This document shows, in pieces, positions 17,594-26,432 of a stretch of 64,000 nt of DNA (the stretch's first letter is position 1; every line of letters begins with the position of its first letter). The stretch is taken from contig NZ_CP060723.1 in the NCBI RefSeq assembly GCF_014395225.1, positions 1,302,001 through 1,366,000 on the forward strand, written 5' to 3'. The stretch comes from Pedobacter roseus. Lineage in GTDB: Bacteria; Bacteroidota; Bacteroidia; Sphingobacteriales; Sphingobacteriaceae. Made by a program: the position numbers and the translations under genes. The notes under the pieces are model-generated. The model saw nothing but the letters and a program-made list of their open reading frames with translations, was not told the origin of the DNA and ran no database searches.

Positions 17594-17666
17594 GCATATT
17601 GCAGGGTGCGGTAATTGTTTTTCAAGTCCTTTCCCTTCCAGGGGAAAGGTGCCGACAGGCGGATAG
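17594..17666 (+). repeat. Terminal module of the structured repeat, copy 1
   Basis: A roughly 73-nt sequence beginning GCATATTGCAGGGTGCGGTA, with a CCTTTCCC/GGGGAAAGG hairpin and ending GGCGGATAG, follows the repeat. The same module ends the tandem array (39244-39316) and the 47-kb copy (47145-47217). The remaining 17670-18045 shows only decayed palindromes and no gene. Confidence 0.65.
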
Positions 17667-18045
17667 AGCGTTAATGCGCTCGCTATAATACGGTCGTCAT
17701 CCGATAGCTATTGGATGCAAGGCTGGGTTTGAGCGAGCCAGCCTGTACCGATTTGAGGGTAAAGCAATCTTTATAGAAAGGCTTGGGAGTATTTTGCCAC
17801 CAAGTCACAAAGACACTAAGAATGCCAGGATTAGCTGGGTTTTCTTAGTGTTTTTGTGTTTACAAAGGGTTTTGGAAAGCAGTTTTTGTGCTCATCGGTT
17901 CCGATAGTCCCGCTTTTCTTTCTGCTCCCGGTAGAAAAAACCGGAAGCATCCATCCAATCGGGTTTAGTTTAGCTGGGTCGGTGCTTTAAAACATTACCA
18001 TTAGCTATAGGAGTGCGCATAATTCTTGGTGGCTAAAAACAAATA

Positions 18046-18639
18046 TTACTTTCTTTTGGATAAACCGAATGAATATCGAAACCCGGCGGTAAAACTGGTA
18101 TTATTTGCGCCAGACCCTTTGGCAAATATTTCGATGTTATCGCCTTTTCTCAACGGAATCTGATAACCCAATCCGTAGGCCTGGTAAAACCCGTTCGTAG
18201 CATAGGTACCATGATTATAACTGCTTCCTGAGCTGGTGTATGGGAAATTAGTGGTTTGATATTCTTCCTGATAACCCAATTCGGCAGAGAGATAAAAACG
18301 GCCAATGTAGTATTTTGCACCTGCATATAATGCATTTTGTAAAGTCTTGATATTTTTGGCTTGTGTTATACTACCATCCGAATTGATATACCCAATTTCG
18401 GGGTTATTCTTTTGAATGTATCCGAGGTTCATCGCTGCGGTAAAACCCCAGTGTTTGTTTAAGCGAAATTCGTAACCTACTTCTCCGCCAAATACAGGTG
18501 CTTTAAGTGTTGAGTTGTAACCTGCAAAGGGTGCAATGTGGATACTATGCCTGATTAAACCAGTAGTATCCTGAGCCCGAATGGTTTTAATGCCTAAAAA
18601 TCCGATTAGTAGCATTAGTGTTAATGTTTTAGTTTTCAT
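18046..18639 (-). CDS. Outer membrane beta-barrel protein (predicted)
   Basis: The 197-residue protein has a signal peptide (MKTKTLTLMLLIGFLGIKTI, cleaved near RAQ, residue 23). It then shows alternating aromatic/glycine strands typical of a small outer-membrane barrel (APVFGGEVGYEFRLNKHWGF, ALYAGAKYYIGRFYLSAELG), ending in SFTAGFRYSFGLSKRK. It probably has eight strands. No specific family was recognised and no function can be given. It is isolated between repeat blocks, with no operon partner. Confidence 0.7.
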   Translation of the reverse strand: MKTKTLTLMLLIGFLGIKTIRAQDTTGLIRHSIHIAPFAGYNSTLKAPVFGGEVGYEFRLNKHWGFTAAMNLGYIQKNNPEIGYINSDGSITQAKNIKTLQNALYAGAKYYIGRFYLSAELGYQEEYQTTNFPYTSSGSSYNHGTYATNGFYQAYGLGYQIPLRKGDNIEIFAKGSGANNTSFTAGFRYSFGLSKRK

Positions 18640-18979
18640 GAACTAAAAATGCAGTAGATAAATGTGGTATCAATTTTAATTAACGATCTTTAACCTGCTT
18701 TACAATATTTAACTTAAAATGTGTTAAAGGCTGTTAATTGTTGTGGTGTTTTTTAACTTTTTTGTTTTGGAAATTTGCCATGGCGATAGCAGGGAACAGA
18801 GGGATTGCCCGCGTTATTTCTATCAAGATAAATCGTCATTTCGATCCGATAGCTATCGGATCCTGCGCAGGCGGGAACCTTCTATTGCTCGATCCGGCCT
18901 AGCTCTTTTCTGTCATCCTGAGGTACGAAGGATCTCCAAGTGTTTAGCTTTTGCTCTGTTTACTCACAAGCTAATGAGT

Positions 18980-19235
18980 TTCCCTCCGCTCTGGCTTGCC
19001 TCGGTTCGCCGCCACCGAGGGGCTCTTTCTTTATCCTTGATGATAAAGAAACAAACAATCAAGGCTTGGATCTGATGTCGGATAAATTCGTCAAAGCTTA
19101 TTGGTCGCCAGCACAAGCCCCGATGAAAAATCGGGGAGGGCGTGCTGCCTCGGGGCAGTGGTAAGATGAAAGGAGGTGCAAAAGCTTTAACGTTTTCTCC
19201 TTCCATCATTTCCGAGGCCGATAGCAGGGAGTATA
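18980..19235 (+). repeat. Structured repeat, type A copy
   Basis: P2 is TTTCTTTATC 19026-19035 with GATAAAGAAA 19042-19051, loop CTTGAT 19036-19041, and the pseudoknot partner ATCAAGG is at 19058-19064. The CCCCGAT/ATCGGGG hairpin and the GCCTCGG/CCGAGGC closing stem are present. It is nearly identical to the copy at 16.9 kb except in P2, where both strands differ and still pair. Confidence 0.75.
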
Positions 19236-19334
19236 GGTATATTACGCGTAGTTTCTACATCGATCAATTCGTCATTTAGACTAGAGCGCAGTCCCGAACC
19301 TTCGGGAGAGAAATCTATTAACTTTCATTACTAA

Positions 19335-19590
19335 TGAAAATCTCTATCGGCTCATTGCCGCCGGGGGCTAGTCCTTTTTCCTTGATGAAAAAGGGACCAA
19401 AAAATCAAGGCTTGCATCCTTCCTTGTAAAAAGCTACGGAAATCTTGATTGCGGCAGCATCGAGGCTCTTACCCTTGCTTATCCCACCGCTCCCGCTTGA
19501 TCCTGCCTTAGGTTGTGGGGTTATTAGGGGATCTGCAAAGATTTTCGTGCTTTTTCCGGCGGAAATCTGCGAGGCCGGATAGCAGGGAGC
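19335..19590 (+). repeat. Structured repeat, array-type 5' part with type B 3' module
   Basis: This copy starts like the tandem-array units (ATGAAAATCTCTATCGGC). P2 is GTCCTTTTTC 19371-19380 with GAAAAAGGGAC 19387-19397, with one bulged G; loop CTTGAT 19381-19386 and partner ATCAAGG 19404-19410. From 19422 it switches to the type B module. It shows that 5' and 3' modules combine freely. Confidence 0.7.
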
Positions 19591-19775
19591 AGAGGGATTA
19601 TTCGCGTCATTTCAACTGCGATCAATTTGTCATTTCGATCCGATAGCCATCGGATCCTGCGCAGGCGGGAAACATGAAATGCTCAGCGAAGCTGATTTTA
19701 ATACTTTCTGTATTGTTATAAAATCAAATATGTTTGAATGTGATGGTTCTATACTTACACATGACAGTATATAGG

Positions 19776-20132
19776 TTAATACGTGCGTATGATAGTTTGA
19801 TGCATGCGTATGCTAGTTTGATGCGTGCGCATGCTAGTTTGATGCGTGCGTATGTTAGTTTGATGCGTGCGTATGCTAGTTTGATGCGTGCGTATGCTAG
19901 TTTGATGCGTGCGTATGCTAGTTTGATGCGTGCGTGTGTTAGTTTGATGCGTGCGCATGCTAGTTTGATGCGTGCGCATGCTAGTTTGATGCGTGCGTAT
20001 GTTAGTTTGATGCGTGCGTATGCTAGTTTGATGCGTGCGTATGCTAGTTTGATACGTGCGGGTGCTAGTTTGATGCGTGCGTATGTTAGTTTGATGCGTG
20101 CGTGTGCTGGTTTGATGCGTGCAAGCCTTAGT
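19776..20132. repeat. 21-bp minisatellite, about 17 units
   Basis: Seventeen tandem 21-bp units run without spacers. Read in one + frame they give variants of LMRAYAS; the minus strand is also open. Units differ at only a few positions (GCGTAT, GCGCAT, GCGTGT, GCGGGT), and variants occur in a partly repeating order. The ORF over them starts in unrelated AT-rich sequence and has no signal or domain, so it is treated as non-coding tandem DNA. Confidence 0.8.
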
Positions 20133-20174
20133 TTACCAGTTGGCAGTGCTCTATGGGCAATTGCCCTAAAAGAA

Positions 20175-20208
20175 AAACAGCAACCGATTTTTATCTCTGT
20201 TGCTGTTT
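20175..20208 (-). terminator. Intrinsic terminator for the 248-residue gene
   Basis: AAACAGCAAC at 20175-20184 pairs exactly with GTTGCTGTTT at 20199-20208. On the minus strand the stem is followed by a T-rich run, and it sits 47 nt after the end of the minus-strand gene. Confidence 0.65.
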
Positions 20209-20254
20209 AAATGATGATTGGGGTTGGGATGATTTTTTTCATTGTAATAATGGT

Positions 20255-21001
20255 TTAAGTTTTTACGGTTCTAAACTTAACGCCCGAAATTTGCCTGTAC
20301 TCGGGGCTGCCTGCGCCGAAGAGGGATTTTACATAGTTTTTTGAATCTAAGGCCAATGCAACTATACCTGTTTCGGGGTCGTAGAGGGTTTTGTTGCGAT
20401 TAAGACGGGCAGTACTCAACTCAGCTGTTTTGGCTACTACATCACGGTTTTTCTGCAATAAATCGTTGTATAAAGCCGTGAGGGTGGGCAGCTGCAGCTC
20501 GGTTTCGTTTGGCGCATACGATGGAATGGTGGCCAATACTTTAAGCTGCTTATCGAAAGTGTCGATCTGGTTATCGTAGCTGAGCTGTGCAGATGATACC
20601 TGGTTAACAACAGTGCCACTTGCGGCCAGCTTTTGTTTTTCTTCTTCACTTAACCTGGCCGATGCCCTTTGTCCCTGCATCCTGCGGTTTTGGGTGATGG
20701 CATTATCTATCACCTGTTGCGGTACATCACTGGCTTTTACCGCATTAAGAATCCGGGTGCTCAGCTTTTTTAAAGGTTCAAATGCACGATCGCGCAGGGC
20801 AATGGCATCGCTGTTTTTTGCTGAAAAATCGTTTACCTGTCCGATAGTCGTCCGCGCTGCAACTGCTTTTTCAGCCAAGCTGCTCAACTGGATTTTTTTA
20901 TTGCTGGGGTTGTACACAGCGCCATAACCGGTTATAATGGTGGTCATGGATTCGAAATTGACCACGTTCTTGTCGTGGCCGCCGTCATTGTTTTTTGACA
21001 T
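20255..21001 (-). CDS. Conserved hypothetical helical protein
   Basis: The 248-residue product has no signal peptide or membrane segment. It is predicted to be mostly helical: long Ala/Leu/Gln-rich stretches (SSLAEKAVAARTTIGQVNDF, NAVKASDVPQQVIDNAITQN) and a coiled-coil-like NDLLQKNRDVVAKTAELST. The C-terminal part contains LDSKNYVKSLFGAGSPEYRQ. No known domain was recognised; a structural or filament-like role is only a thought. Codon usage looks native, it has a clear terminator, and it lies just left of the defence island with no overlap. Confidence 0.7.
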   Translation of the reverse strand: MSKNNDGGHDKNVVNFESMTTIITGYGAVYNPSNKKIQLSSLAEKAVAARTTIGQVNDFSAKNSDAIALRDRAFEPLKKLSTRILNAVKASDVPQQVIDNAITQNRRMQGQRASARLSEEEKQKLAASGTVVNQVSSAQLSYDNQIDTFDKQLKVLATIPSYAPNETELQLPTLTALYNDLLQKNRDVVAKTAELSTARLNRNKTLYDPETGIVALALDSKNYVKSLFGAGSPEYRQISGVKFRTVKT

Positions 21002-21332
21002 AACATGTTTTTTTAAGGTTAATAAAATTGTTAGTTAACATTAAGTTAGAATTTATTTTTTACAACTTAAAAGGGTGAGGTGGATTTTTTTTAAGCAGGG
21101 GGTATTGGTTAATGTGATCAGGCTTAGTAATTTAACCACAGATGGACACGGATAAACACAGATTTGAATATGGCATCAATGGTTTATTCTTTCTCTCCTG
21201 AAAATCGGCACAATTGCTGGTTAATTTTCTTTGGCTTAACTGAAGTGAATAATATGGAGGATGGGGGAAACCGTAAGGAATGGTGAGTTGAATTGCGGAG
21301 GTTTGTTGAATTAAAATTTAAAACCAAATCTT
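21002..21332. other. Spacer with an ACAGATGGACACGGAT repeat
   Basis: This 331-nt gap holds AACCACAGATGGACACGGAT and AAACACAGAT at 21134-21163, a repeat found again near 5489-5551 and, inverted, near 54954-55002. Nothing else was recognised apart from the AT-rich leader of the small gene at 21333. Confidence 0.5.
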
Positions 21333-21542
21333 ATGGCCAGTTACAGATTAAATTTGAACCAACAAGCCAATGGCGATTACGAGGTTCACGAAGCGGGATG
21401 TAGGTATTATCCCGAACAAAATTACGATTACTTAGGGGTATTTAGTTCTTGCGGGCCAGCAGTTGCTGAGGCGAAAAGGAAGCAACCTTACAAGAAAATT
21501 AATGGTTGTGTACATTGTTCTAAACCTTGCCATACCAGTTAA
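21333..21542 (+). CDS. Small cysteine-containing hypothetical protein
   Basis: The 69-residue protein begins MASYRLNLNQQANGDYEVHE and has an AGCRYYPE motif with Cys23, then SSCGPAV with Cys40. It ends in GCVHCSKPCHTS with three cysteines, a possible small metal-binding knuckle. The gene has its own terminator hairpin (21574-21596) and precedes hsdR by 141 nt. No function is known to me. Its place at the left edge of the defence island, and its short DNA-binding-sized form, would suit a small regulator or accessory protein, but this is not shown. Confidence 0.65.
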   Translation: MASYRLNLNQQANGDYEVHEAGCRYYPEQNYDYLGVFSSCGPAVAEAKRKQPYKKINGCVHCSKPCHTS

Positions 21543-21573
21543 TTTCTTAAGCCTTCTATTTAAATTTTTGTAT

Positions 21574-21600
21574 AGCTCCTTTGTAATGAAGGAGCTTTCT
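21574..21600 (+). terminator. Intrinsic terminator after the small Cys-containing gene
   Basis: AGCTCCTT 21574-21581 pairs with AAGGAGCT 21589-21596 and is followed by TTCTTTT. This separates the small gene from the hsd operon. Confidence 0.7.
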
Positions 21601-21655
21601 TTTATCTGTTATTAGGCCAATTTCACCATTTGTAGCAAGTAATTAAATTATTAAC

Positions 21656-21682
21656 TTGCGGGAATCAAATCTTACTACTTTG
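21656..21682 (+). promoter_or_regulatory. Possible promoter of the hsd operon
   Basis: TTG at 21656-21658, 17 nt, then TACTTTG at 21676-21682, close to but one base shorter than TAnnTTTG. The hsdR ATG follows one base later (21684), so the message may be leaderless. Confidence 0.4.
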
Positions 21683-21683
21683 A

Positions 21684-24503
21684 ATGATTAACGAACTCAA
21701 TCAAAACCCTGAACAACAAGCTCGTGATAAAATCGATGCTATGCTCCGGTTAGCAGGTTGGCATGTGCAATCTAAAAATGATATCGATTTTAGTGTTGGA
21801 TTGGGGGTAGCTGTTCGAGAATACCAAACAAGCGTTGGTCCGGCCGATTATGTACTTTTTGTCAATCAAAAGCCTTTGGGATTAATAGAGGCAAAAAAAG
21901 AAAATGAAGGTCATCGGCTCACTGTAGTTGAAGAACAATCAAAAGAATATGCAAGTGCTGCACTTAAGTTTTTTAAAAACACAGAAGGATTAAAATACAT
22001 TTACGAAAGCACGGGTGTTGTTACCCGATTTACAGATTACACCGACCCCAAACCAAGAGGAAGAAACGTTTTTAGTTTTCATAAACCGGAGACTTTATTG
22101 GAATGGTTTAAGCGGGAAAAAAGTTTAAGAGGAAGATTTGCAGATTATCCAGTATTGGATGAAACGAATTTACGTCCGGCGCAGATTATTGCCATTAATA
22201 ATTTGGAAAAATCTTTTAAAGGTAACCGGCCAAAAGCGCTGATTCAAATGGCGACGGGTGCGGGTAAAACTTTTACTGCAGCTACTTTTATTTACCGTTT
22301 GCTGAAATTTGCAAAAGCTAAACGCATTTTGTTTTTAGTCGATACCAAAAACTTAGGTGAACAGGCTGAGCAGGAGTTCCGAGCCTATCAACCGCAGGAT
22401 GATAACCGCAAGTTTACAGAGCTGTACAATGTGCAACGATTAACTTCCAGTTATATCGCCGATGAAAGTCAGGTGTGTATTTCTACCATTCAGCGGATGT
22501 ATTCTATTTTGCAGGGTGAAGAAATGGACGAAGATGCAGATGTAGTTAACCCTAATGAGAATTCAGGCTGGATAGAAAAACAATTGGCAAAAAAAGAAGC
22601 TATACCTGTAGCTTATAACCCAAAAGTTTCCATAGAGCAATTTGATTTTATCATTATTGATGAATGCCATCGCTCCATTTACAATCTTTGGAAACAGGTT
22701 TTAGATTATTACGATGCTTTTCTGGTGGGTTTAACGGCTACGCCTGACAAAAGAACTTTTGGTTTCTTTAATCAAAACGTGGTAAGTGAATATACTTATG
22801 AAGCATCAGTTATTGATGGGGTGAATGTTCCTTATGATGTTTACTTAATTGAAACTGATATTTCCACAAAAGGTGCGTTGATAGAAAAAGGTTGGTTTGT
22901 AGATAGACGAGATAAACTTTCGAGAGCCAAACGCTGGCAACAGGAAGATGAAGATACCGCTTATCTTCGCAATGACCTAGATAAAAAAGTGGTTAACATC
23001 AGCCAGATCAGAACGATTATTACCGCTTATAAAGAAGCGTTAAGAAAAGAGATTTTCCCCAATCGTTTTGATGAAAATGGTGAATATGAAGTGCCTAAAA
23101 CTTTGGTCTTTGCCAAAACCGACAGCCATGCCGATGACATCATCAACATCATCAGGGAAGTTTTTGATGAAGGAAATGACTTCTGTAAAAAGGTAACGTA
23201 TAAAATAGAAGAAGACCCAAAATCGGTGCTGAACCGTTTTAGAAACGACTACTATCCGCGTATTGCCGTAACGGTAGATATGATTGCCACCGGAACCGAT
23301 GTAAAACCTTTGGAGGTATTATTGTTTATGCGTGATGTGAGAAGCATCAATTATTTTGAACAAATGAAAGGACGTGGTACCCGTACCATTTCTGCCGATA
23401 AATTAAAATTAGTCACTAAGACTGCCGATGCGAAAACACACTTCGTGATTGTAGATGCGGTGGGTGCCACCAAATCTAAAAAGACCGATAGCCGACCGCT
23501 GGAACGACAGCCAACCATTCCGTTGAAAGATTTGTTGCAGGCCGTAACCATGGGGGTGCAGGAAGAAGATGTGTATCTTTCTTTGGCTAACCGACTCATC
23601 CGTCTGGAAAAACAATTAACCGATGCGGAAAAAGAGAAAATACAGGAACTGGCAAAAGGCAAAAGCTTAAAGCAGATGACCCGTGAATTGATTGAGGCTT
23701 TTGATGCCGATGTGATTGCGGATAAAGCAATAGCCATCATTGCACAAATCCCGATTGATGAACGTACGCCTGCAAAAGAAGAACAAGCGAGAGCCGAAGC
23801 GCAGGAAGCTTTACTGAAAACAGCATCATTAACTTTTAATGGAAAACTGAACGACTATATCGATAATGTGCGCAAACAGCACGACCAGATTATTGACCAT
23901 ATTAATCTGGATGAAGTCACGAAAGCAGAATGGGACACGGAATCTGTAGATAAAGCCAAAGCCTTAATTAACGATTTTGGCGAGTACCTGAAAGCCAATA
24001 AAGACGAGATACAAGCGCTGAGTATTTTCTACGACCAGCCATATAATCGCCGCAACATTACTTTTAAAATGATAAAAGAAGTAATGGATAAACTGAAACT
24101 GGAAAAACCACTTTTGGCTCCGGCTCACGTTTGGAGTGCTTATGCAGGTATAGAAGAAGTGAAAAGCGATTGCCCGAAAGATGAACTGACGGCATTGGTT
24201 TCTTTGATTAGAAAAGTGTGTGGTATAGATGAAGAATTGAAACCTTTTGATAAAACCATTGACGAGAATTTTAAGCGTTGGATTTTTGCACAAAATGCAG
24301 GACAGCACAACCGCTTTAGCACCGAGCAAATGGAATGGCTGCGAATGATTAAAGACCATATTGTAAGTTCGTACCATATTGAACTGGACGATTTAGATTA
24401 TAACCCGTTTGACAGCAAAGGCGGAAGAGGAAAGATGTACCAATTATTTGGTAACGAAATGGATAGTATTATTAACGAATTAAATGAAGCATTAGCTGCA
24501 TAA
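21684..24503 (+). CDS. hsdR: Type I restriction enzyme, R (endonuclease/translocase) subunit
   Basis: HsdR cuts unmodified DNA after ATP-driven translocation as part of the HsdR2M2S1 complex. In the 939-residue protein the nuclease core is Asp55 and Glu69-x-Lys71 (ADYVLF ... LIEAKKE). The SF2 motor has Walker A ATGAGKT at 190-196, the DECH box at 326-329, a GLTATP motif III, and motif VI near QMKGRGTRT. The helical C-terminal region that contacts HsdM is present. All catalytic residues look intact. The stop overlaps the hsdS start by one base (TAATG). It heads a tightly packed operon. Confidence 0.96.
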   Translation: MINELNQNPEQQARDKIDAMLRLAGWHVQSKNDIDFSVGLGVAVREYQTSVGPADYVLFVNQKPLGLIEAKKENEGHRLTVVEEQSKEYASAALKFFKNTEGLKYIYESTGVVTRFTDYTDPKPRGRNVFSFHKPETLLEWFKREKSLRGRFADYPVLDETNLRPAQIIAINNLEKSFKGNRPKALIQMATGAGKTFTAATFIYRLLKFAKAKRILFLVDTKNLGEQAEQEFRAYQPQDDNRKFTELYNVQRLTSSYIADESQVCISTIQRMYSILQGEEMDEDADVVNPNENSGWIEKQLAKKEAIPVAYNPKVSIEQFDFIIIDECHRSIYNLWKQVLDYYDAFLVGLTATPDKRTFGFFNQNVVSEYTYEASVIDGVNVPYDVYLIETDISTKGALIEKGWFVDRRDKLSRAKRWQQEDEDTAYLRNDLDKKVVNISQIRTIITAYKEALRKEIFPNRFDENGEYEVPKTLVFAKTDSHADDIINIIREVFDEGNDFCKKVTYKIEEDPKSVLNRFRNDYYPRIAVTVDMIATGTDVKPLEVLLFMRDVRSINYFEQMKGRGTRTISADKLKLVTKTADAKTHFVIVDAVGATKSKKTDSRPLERQPTIPLKDLLQAVTMGVQEEDVYLSLANRLIRLEKQLTDAEKEKIQELAKGKSLKQMTRELIEAFDADVIADKAIAIIAQIPIDERTPAKEEQARAEAQEALLKTASLTFNGKLNDYIDNVRKQHDQIIDHINLDEVTKAEWDTESVDKAKALINDFGEYLKANKDEIQALSIFYDQPYNRRNITFKMIKEVMDKLKLEKPLLAPAHVWSAYAGIEEVKSDCPKDELTALVSLIRKVCGIDEELKPFDKTIDENFKRWIFAQNAGQHNRFSTEQMEWLRMIKDHIVSSYHIELDDLDYNPFDSKGGRGKMYQLFGNEMDSIINELNEALAA

Positions 24504-26425
24504 TGAGAGAAGATTGGATAGAATGTAAATTGGGAGAAATTCTTACAGTAAGCAGTGGAAAAGGATTGTCAGCAAGCAAAATGGAAGCTGGCAAATTTCC
24601 GGTTTATGGAGGTAATGGAATTAGTGGTTATCATTCTCATTTTTTATTTGAAGATATAAAATTAATAATTGGTAGAGTTGGTGCAAAGTGTGGTGTTGTG
24701 CACATAACGCAAACAAATTCGTGGGTTACTGATAATGCTTTGGTAGTAAATTTTAAATTTAAAATCCCTAATTTAAAATTTTTCAAATTACTTCTTGAAA
24801 TTGAAAATCTTAATAAGCTATCCAATTCAACAGCACAACCCGTTATTTCAGGAGCAAAAATTTATGAATATGATATTCTGCTTCCATCCCTGCCCGAACA
24901 ACGAGCCATTGTTAAAAAATTAGAAAGTTTATTTAGCAGTTTAGATGCCGGTGTTGCCGATTTAAAAAAAGCACAACAGCAATTAAAAATTTACAGGCAA
25001 GCGGTTTTGAAAAAGGCTTTTGAAGGGGAGTTAACAAACCTTAAGATTGAAAATTTAGTACCAATAGGACAGAGAGTAATTGTCAATCCAAGACCACCAA
25101 AAGAAGGTTTTGACGATGATATTGAATGTCAGTTCGTTCCAATGAAGCTTGTTGAAGCACTCATTAACAAAATACATCTTGAAGAAACAGCAGTGTTTAG
25201 TACACTTAAAGGGAAAAGTTATACTTATTTTGAAACAGGCGATGTAATTTTTGCAAAAGTTACACCTTGTATGGAAAATGGTAAAATTGCAGTTGCAAAA
25301 GATTTAAAAAACGGGGTTGCATTAGGTTCATCAGAATTTCACGTATTTCGCTGTAATGAAGAGTTGCTTAATGAATACTTATTTTATTTCATAATACAAG
25401 ATAAATTTAGGTCTGAGGCCGAAAGAGCAATGACAGGCGCTGTAGGTTTACGACGAGTACCCAAGAAATTTATTGAAGATTATTTGATTCCATTGCCAGC
25501 AATTAAAGAACAAAAAGAAATTGTCAAACAAATCGAATCCCGCTTATCCGTTTGTGATTTTATTCAACAAAACATAAAAGAAGGTTTAAAAAAAGCAGAA
25601 GCTTTGCGTCAAAGCATTCTTAAAAAAGCATTTGAAGGTAATTTGTTAACCGCACAAGAATTGGCAGCATGCAAACAAGCTGCAGATTATGAGCCTGCAG
25701 GTGTATTACTGGAGCGGATAAAAGCGCAACAGAACAAAGCAACAGCTAAACCAAGCAAAAAGAAAGTGGCTCAACCTTCAGTTGTGGCTAAAACAGAAAC
25801 TCCGGTTGCAAAAATATCAGCAGACATTCACGCTGGCTTAATTGTCAAAGTGATTAAAATTCACGAAGAAAATCCTACATCAATAGACAACTTAAGTCAC
25901 ATTAAATGCGAGAAGATTGCCCATTTGGTTGAATACCATTTGCAAATTCCATTGGGAAGACAACCTGTAAAAGATGCTGCGGGTCCAGATGACTATCCAC
26001 ATTTGAAGAAAATAGAACATCGGGCAAAAATGGCTAATTATTTTGCTGTCCAAAAGAAAGATATTGGCTATTCTTATTCATCAGCAAAAAACTCAGATAA
26101 AGCAATTGAGAAAATCCAGTCCTCAATTTCATTTAAAAAGAATAAACAGTTGGATGATTTAATTGCTTTATTCCTAAACTTTGATTTAGAAGTCTCAGAA
26201 ATTATTGCCACCACTTACGCAGGATGGAATAATTTGATTCTTACTGGAAATGCAAATCCATCAGATGAGGAAATCGTTTATGAATCAAGAGAGAACTGGT
26301 CTGAACGAAAGTTGAAGATTGCAAGGGAACGTTTTTTCAAGGCGATTGAATGGCTGCGTAAAAATGAAATAGTACCAACAGGTTATGGAGATGTAGTTCC
26401 TTTTCCGAAAAAGAAGAAGTCTTAA
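24503..26425 (+). CDS. hsdS: Type I restriction-modification specificity subunit with C-terminal extension
   Basis: HsdS recognises the two halves of the target and holds the methylase and nuclease subunits. Residues about 1-190 and 191-385 are two target-recognition domains, each closed by a conserved helix (LPEQRAIVKKLESLFSSLDA; IKEQKEIVKQIESRLSVCDF). Each is followed by an LKKAFEGELT/NLLTA-like end, the internal repeat typical of HsdS. Unusually, about 255 residues follow: a Lys/Ala/Pro linker, then a domain with IHAGLIVKVIKIHEENP and a long helical tail containing RERFFKAIEWLRKNEIVPTG. Normal HsdS proteins are about 400-450 residues. The extension may recruit the DUF262 partners encoded next; this is inference. 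Confidence 0.93.
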   Translation: MREDWIECKLGEILTVSSGKGLSASKMEAGKFPVYGGNGISGYHSHFLFEDIKLIIGRVGAKCGVVHITQTNSWVTDNALVVNFKFKIPNLKFFKLLLEIENLNKLSNSTAQPVISGAKIYEYDILLPSLPEQRAIVKKLESLFSSLDAGVADLKKAQQQLKIYRQAVLKKAFEGELTNLKIENLVPIGQRVIVNPRPPKEGFDDDIECQFVPMKLVEALINKIHLEETAVFSTLKGKSYTYFETGDVIFAKVTPCMENGKIAVAKDLKNGVALGSSEFHVFRCNEELLNEYLFYFIIQDKFRSEAERAMTGAVGLRRVPKKFIEDYLIPLPAIKEQKEIVKQIESRLSVCDFIQQNIKEGLKKAEALRQSILKKAFEGNLLTAQELAACKQAADYEPAGVLLERIKAQQNKATAKPSKKKVAQPSVVAKTETPVAKISADIHAGLIVKVIKIHEENPTSIDNLSHIKCEKIAHLVEYHLQIPLGRQPVKDAAGPDDYPHLKKIEHRAKMANYFAVQKKDIGYSYSSAKNSDKAIEKIQSSISFKKNKQLDDLIALFLNFDLEVSEIIATTYAGWNNLILTGNANPSDEEIVYESRENWSERKLKIARERFFKAIEWLRKNEIVPTGYGDVVPFPKKKKS

Positions 26426-26432
26426 AATATCA

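Noticed and set aside
19734..20210. 158-residue ORF over the 21-bp repeats
   Set aside because: The tandem repeat unit is a multiple of three, so both strands are open. There is no recognisable start context or domain.
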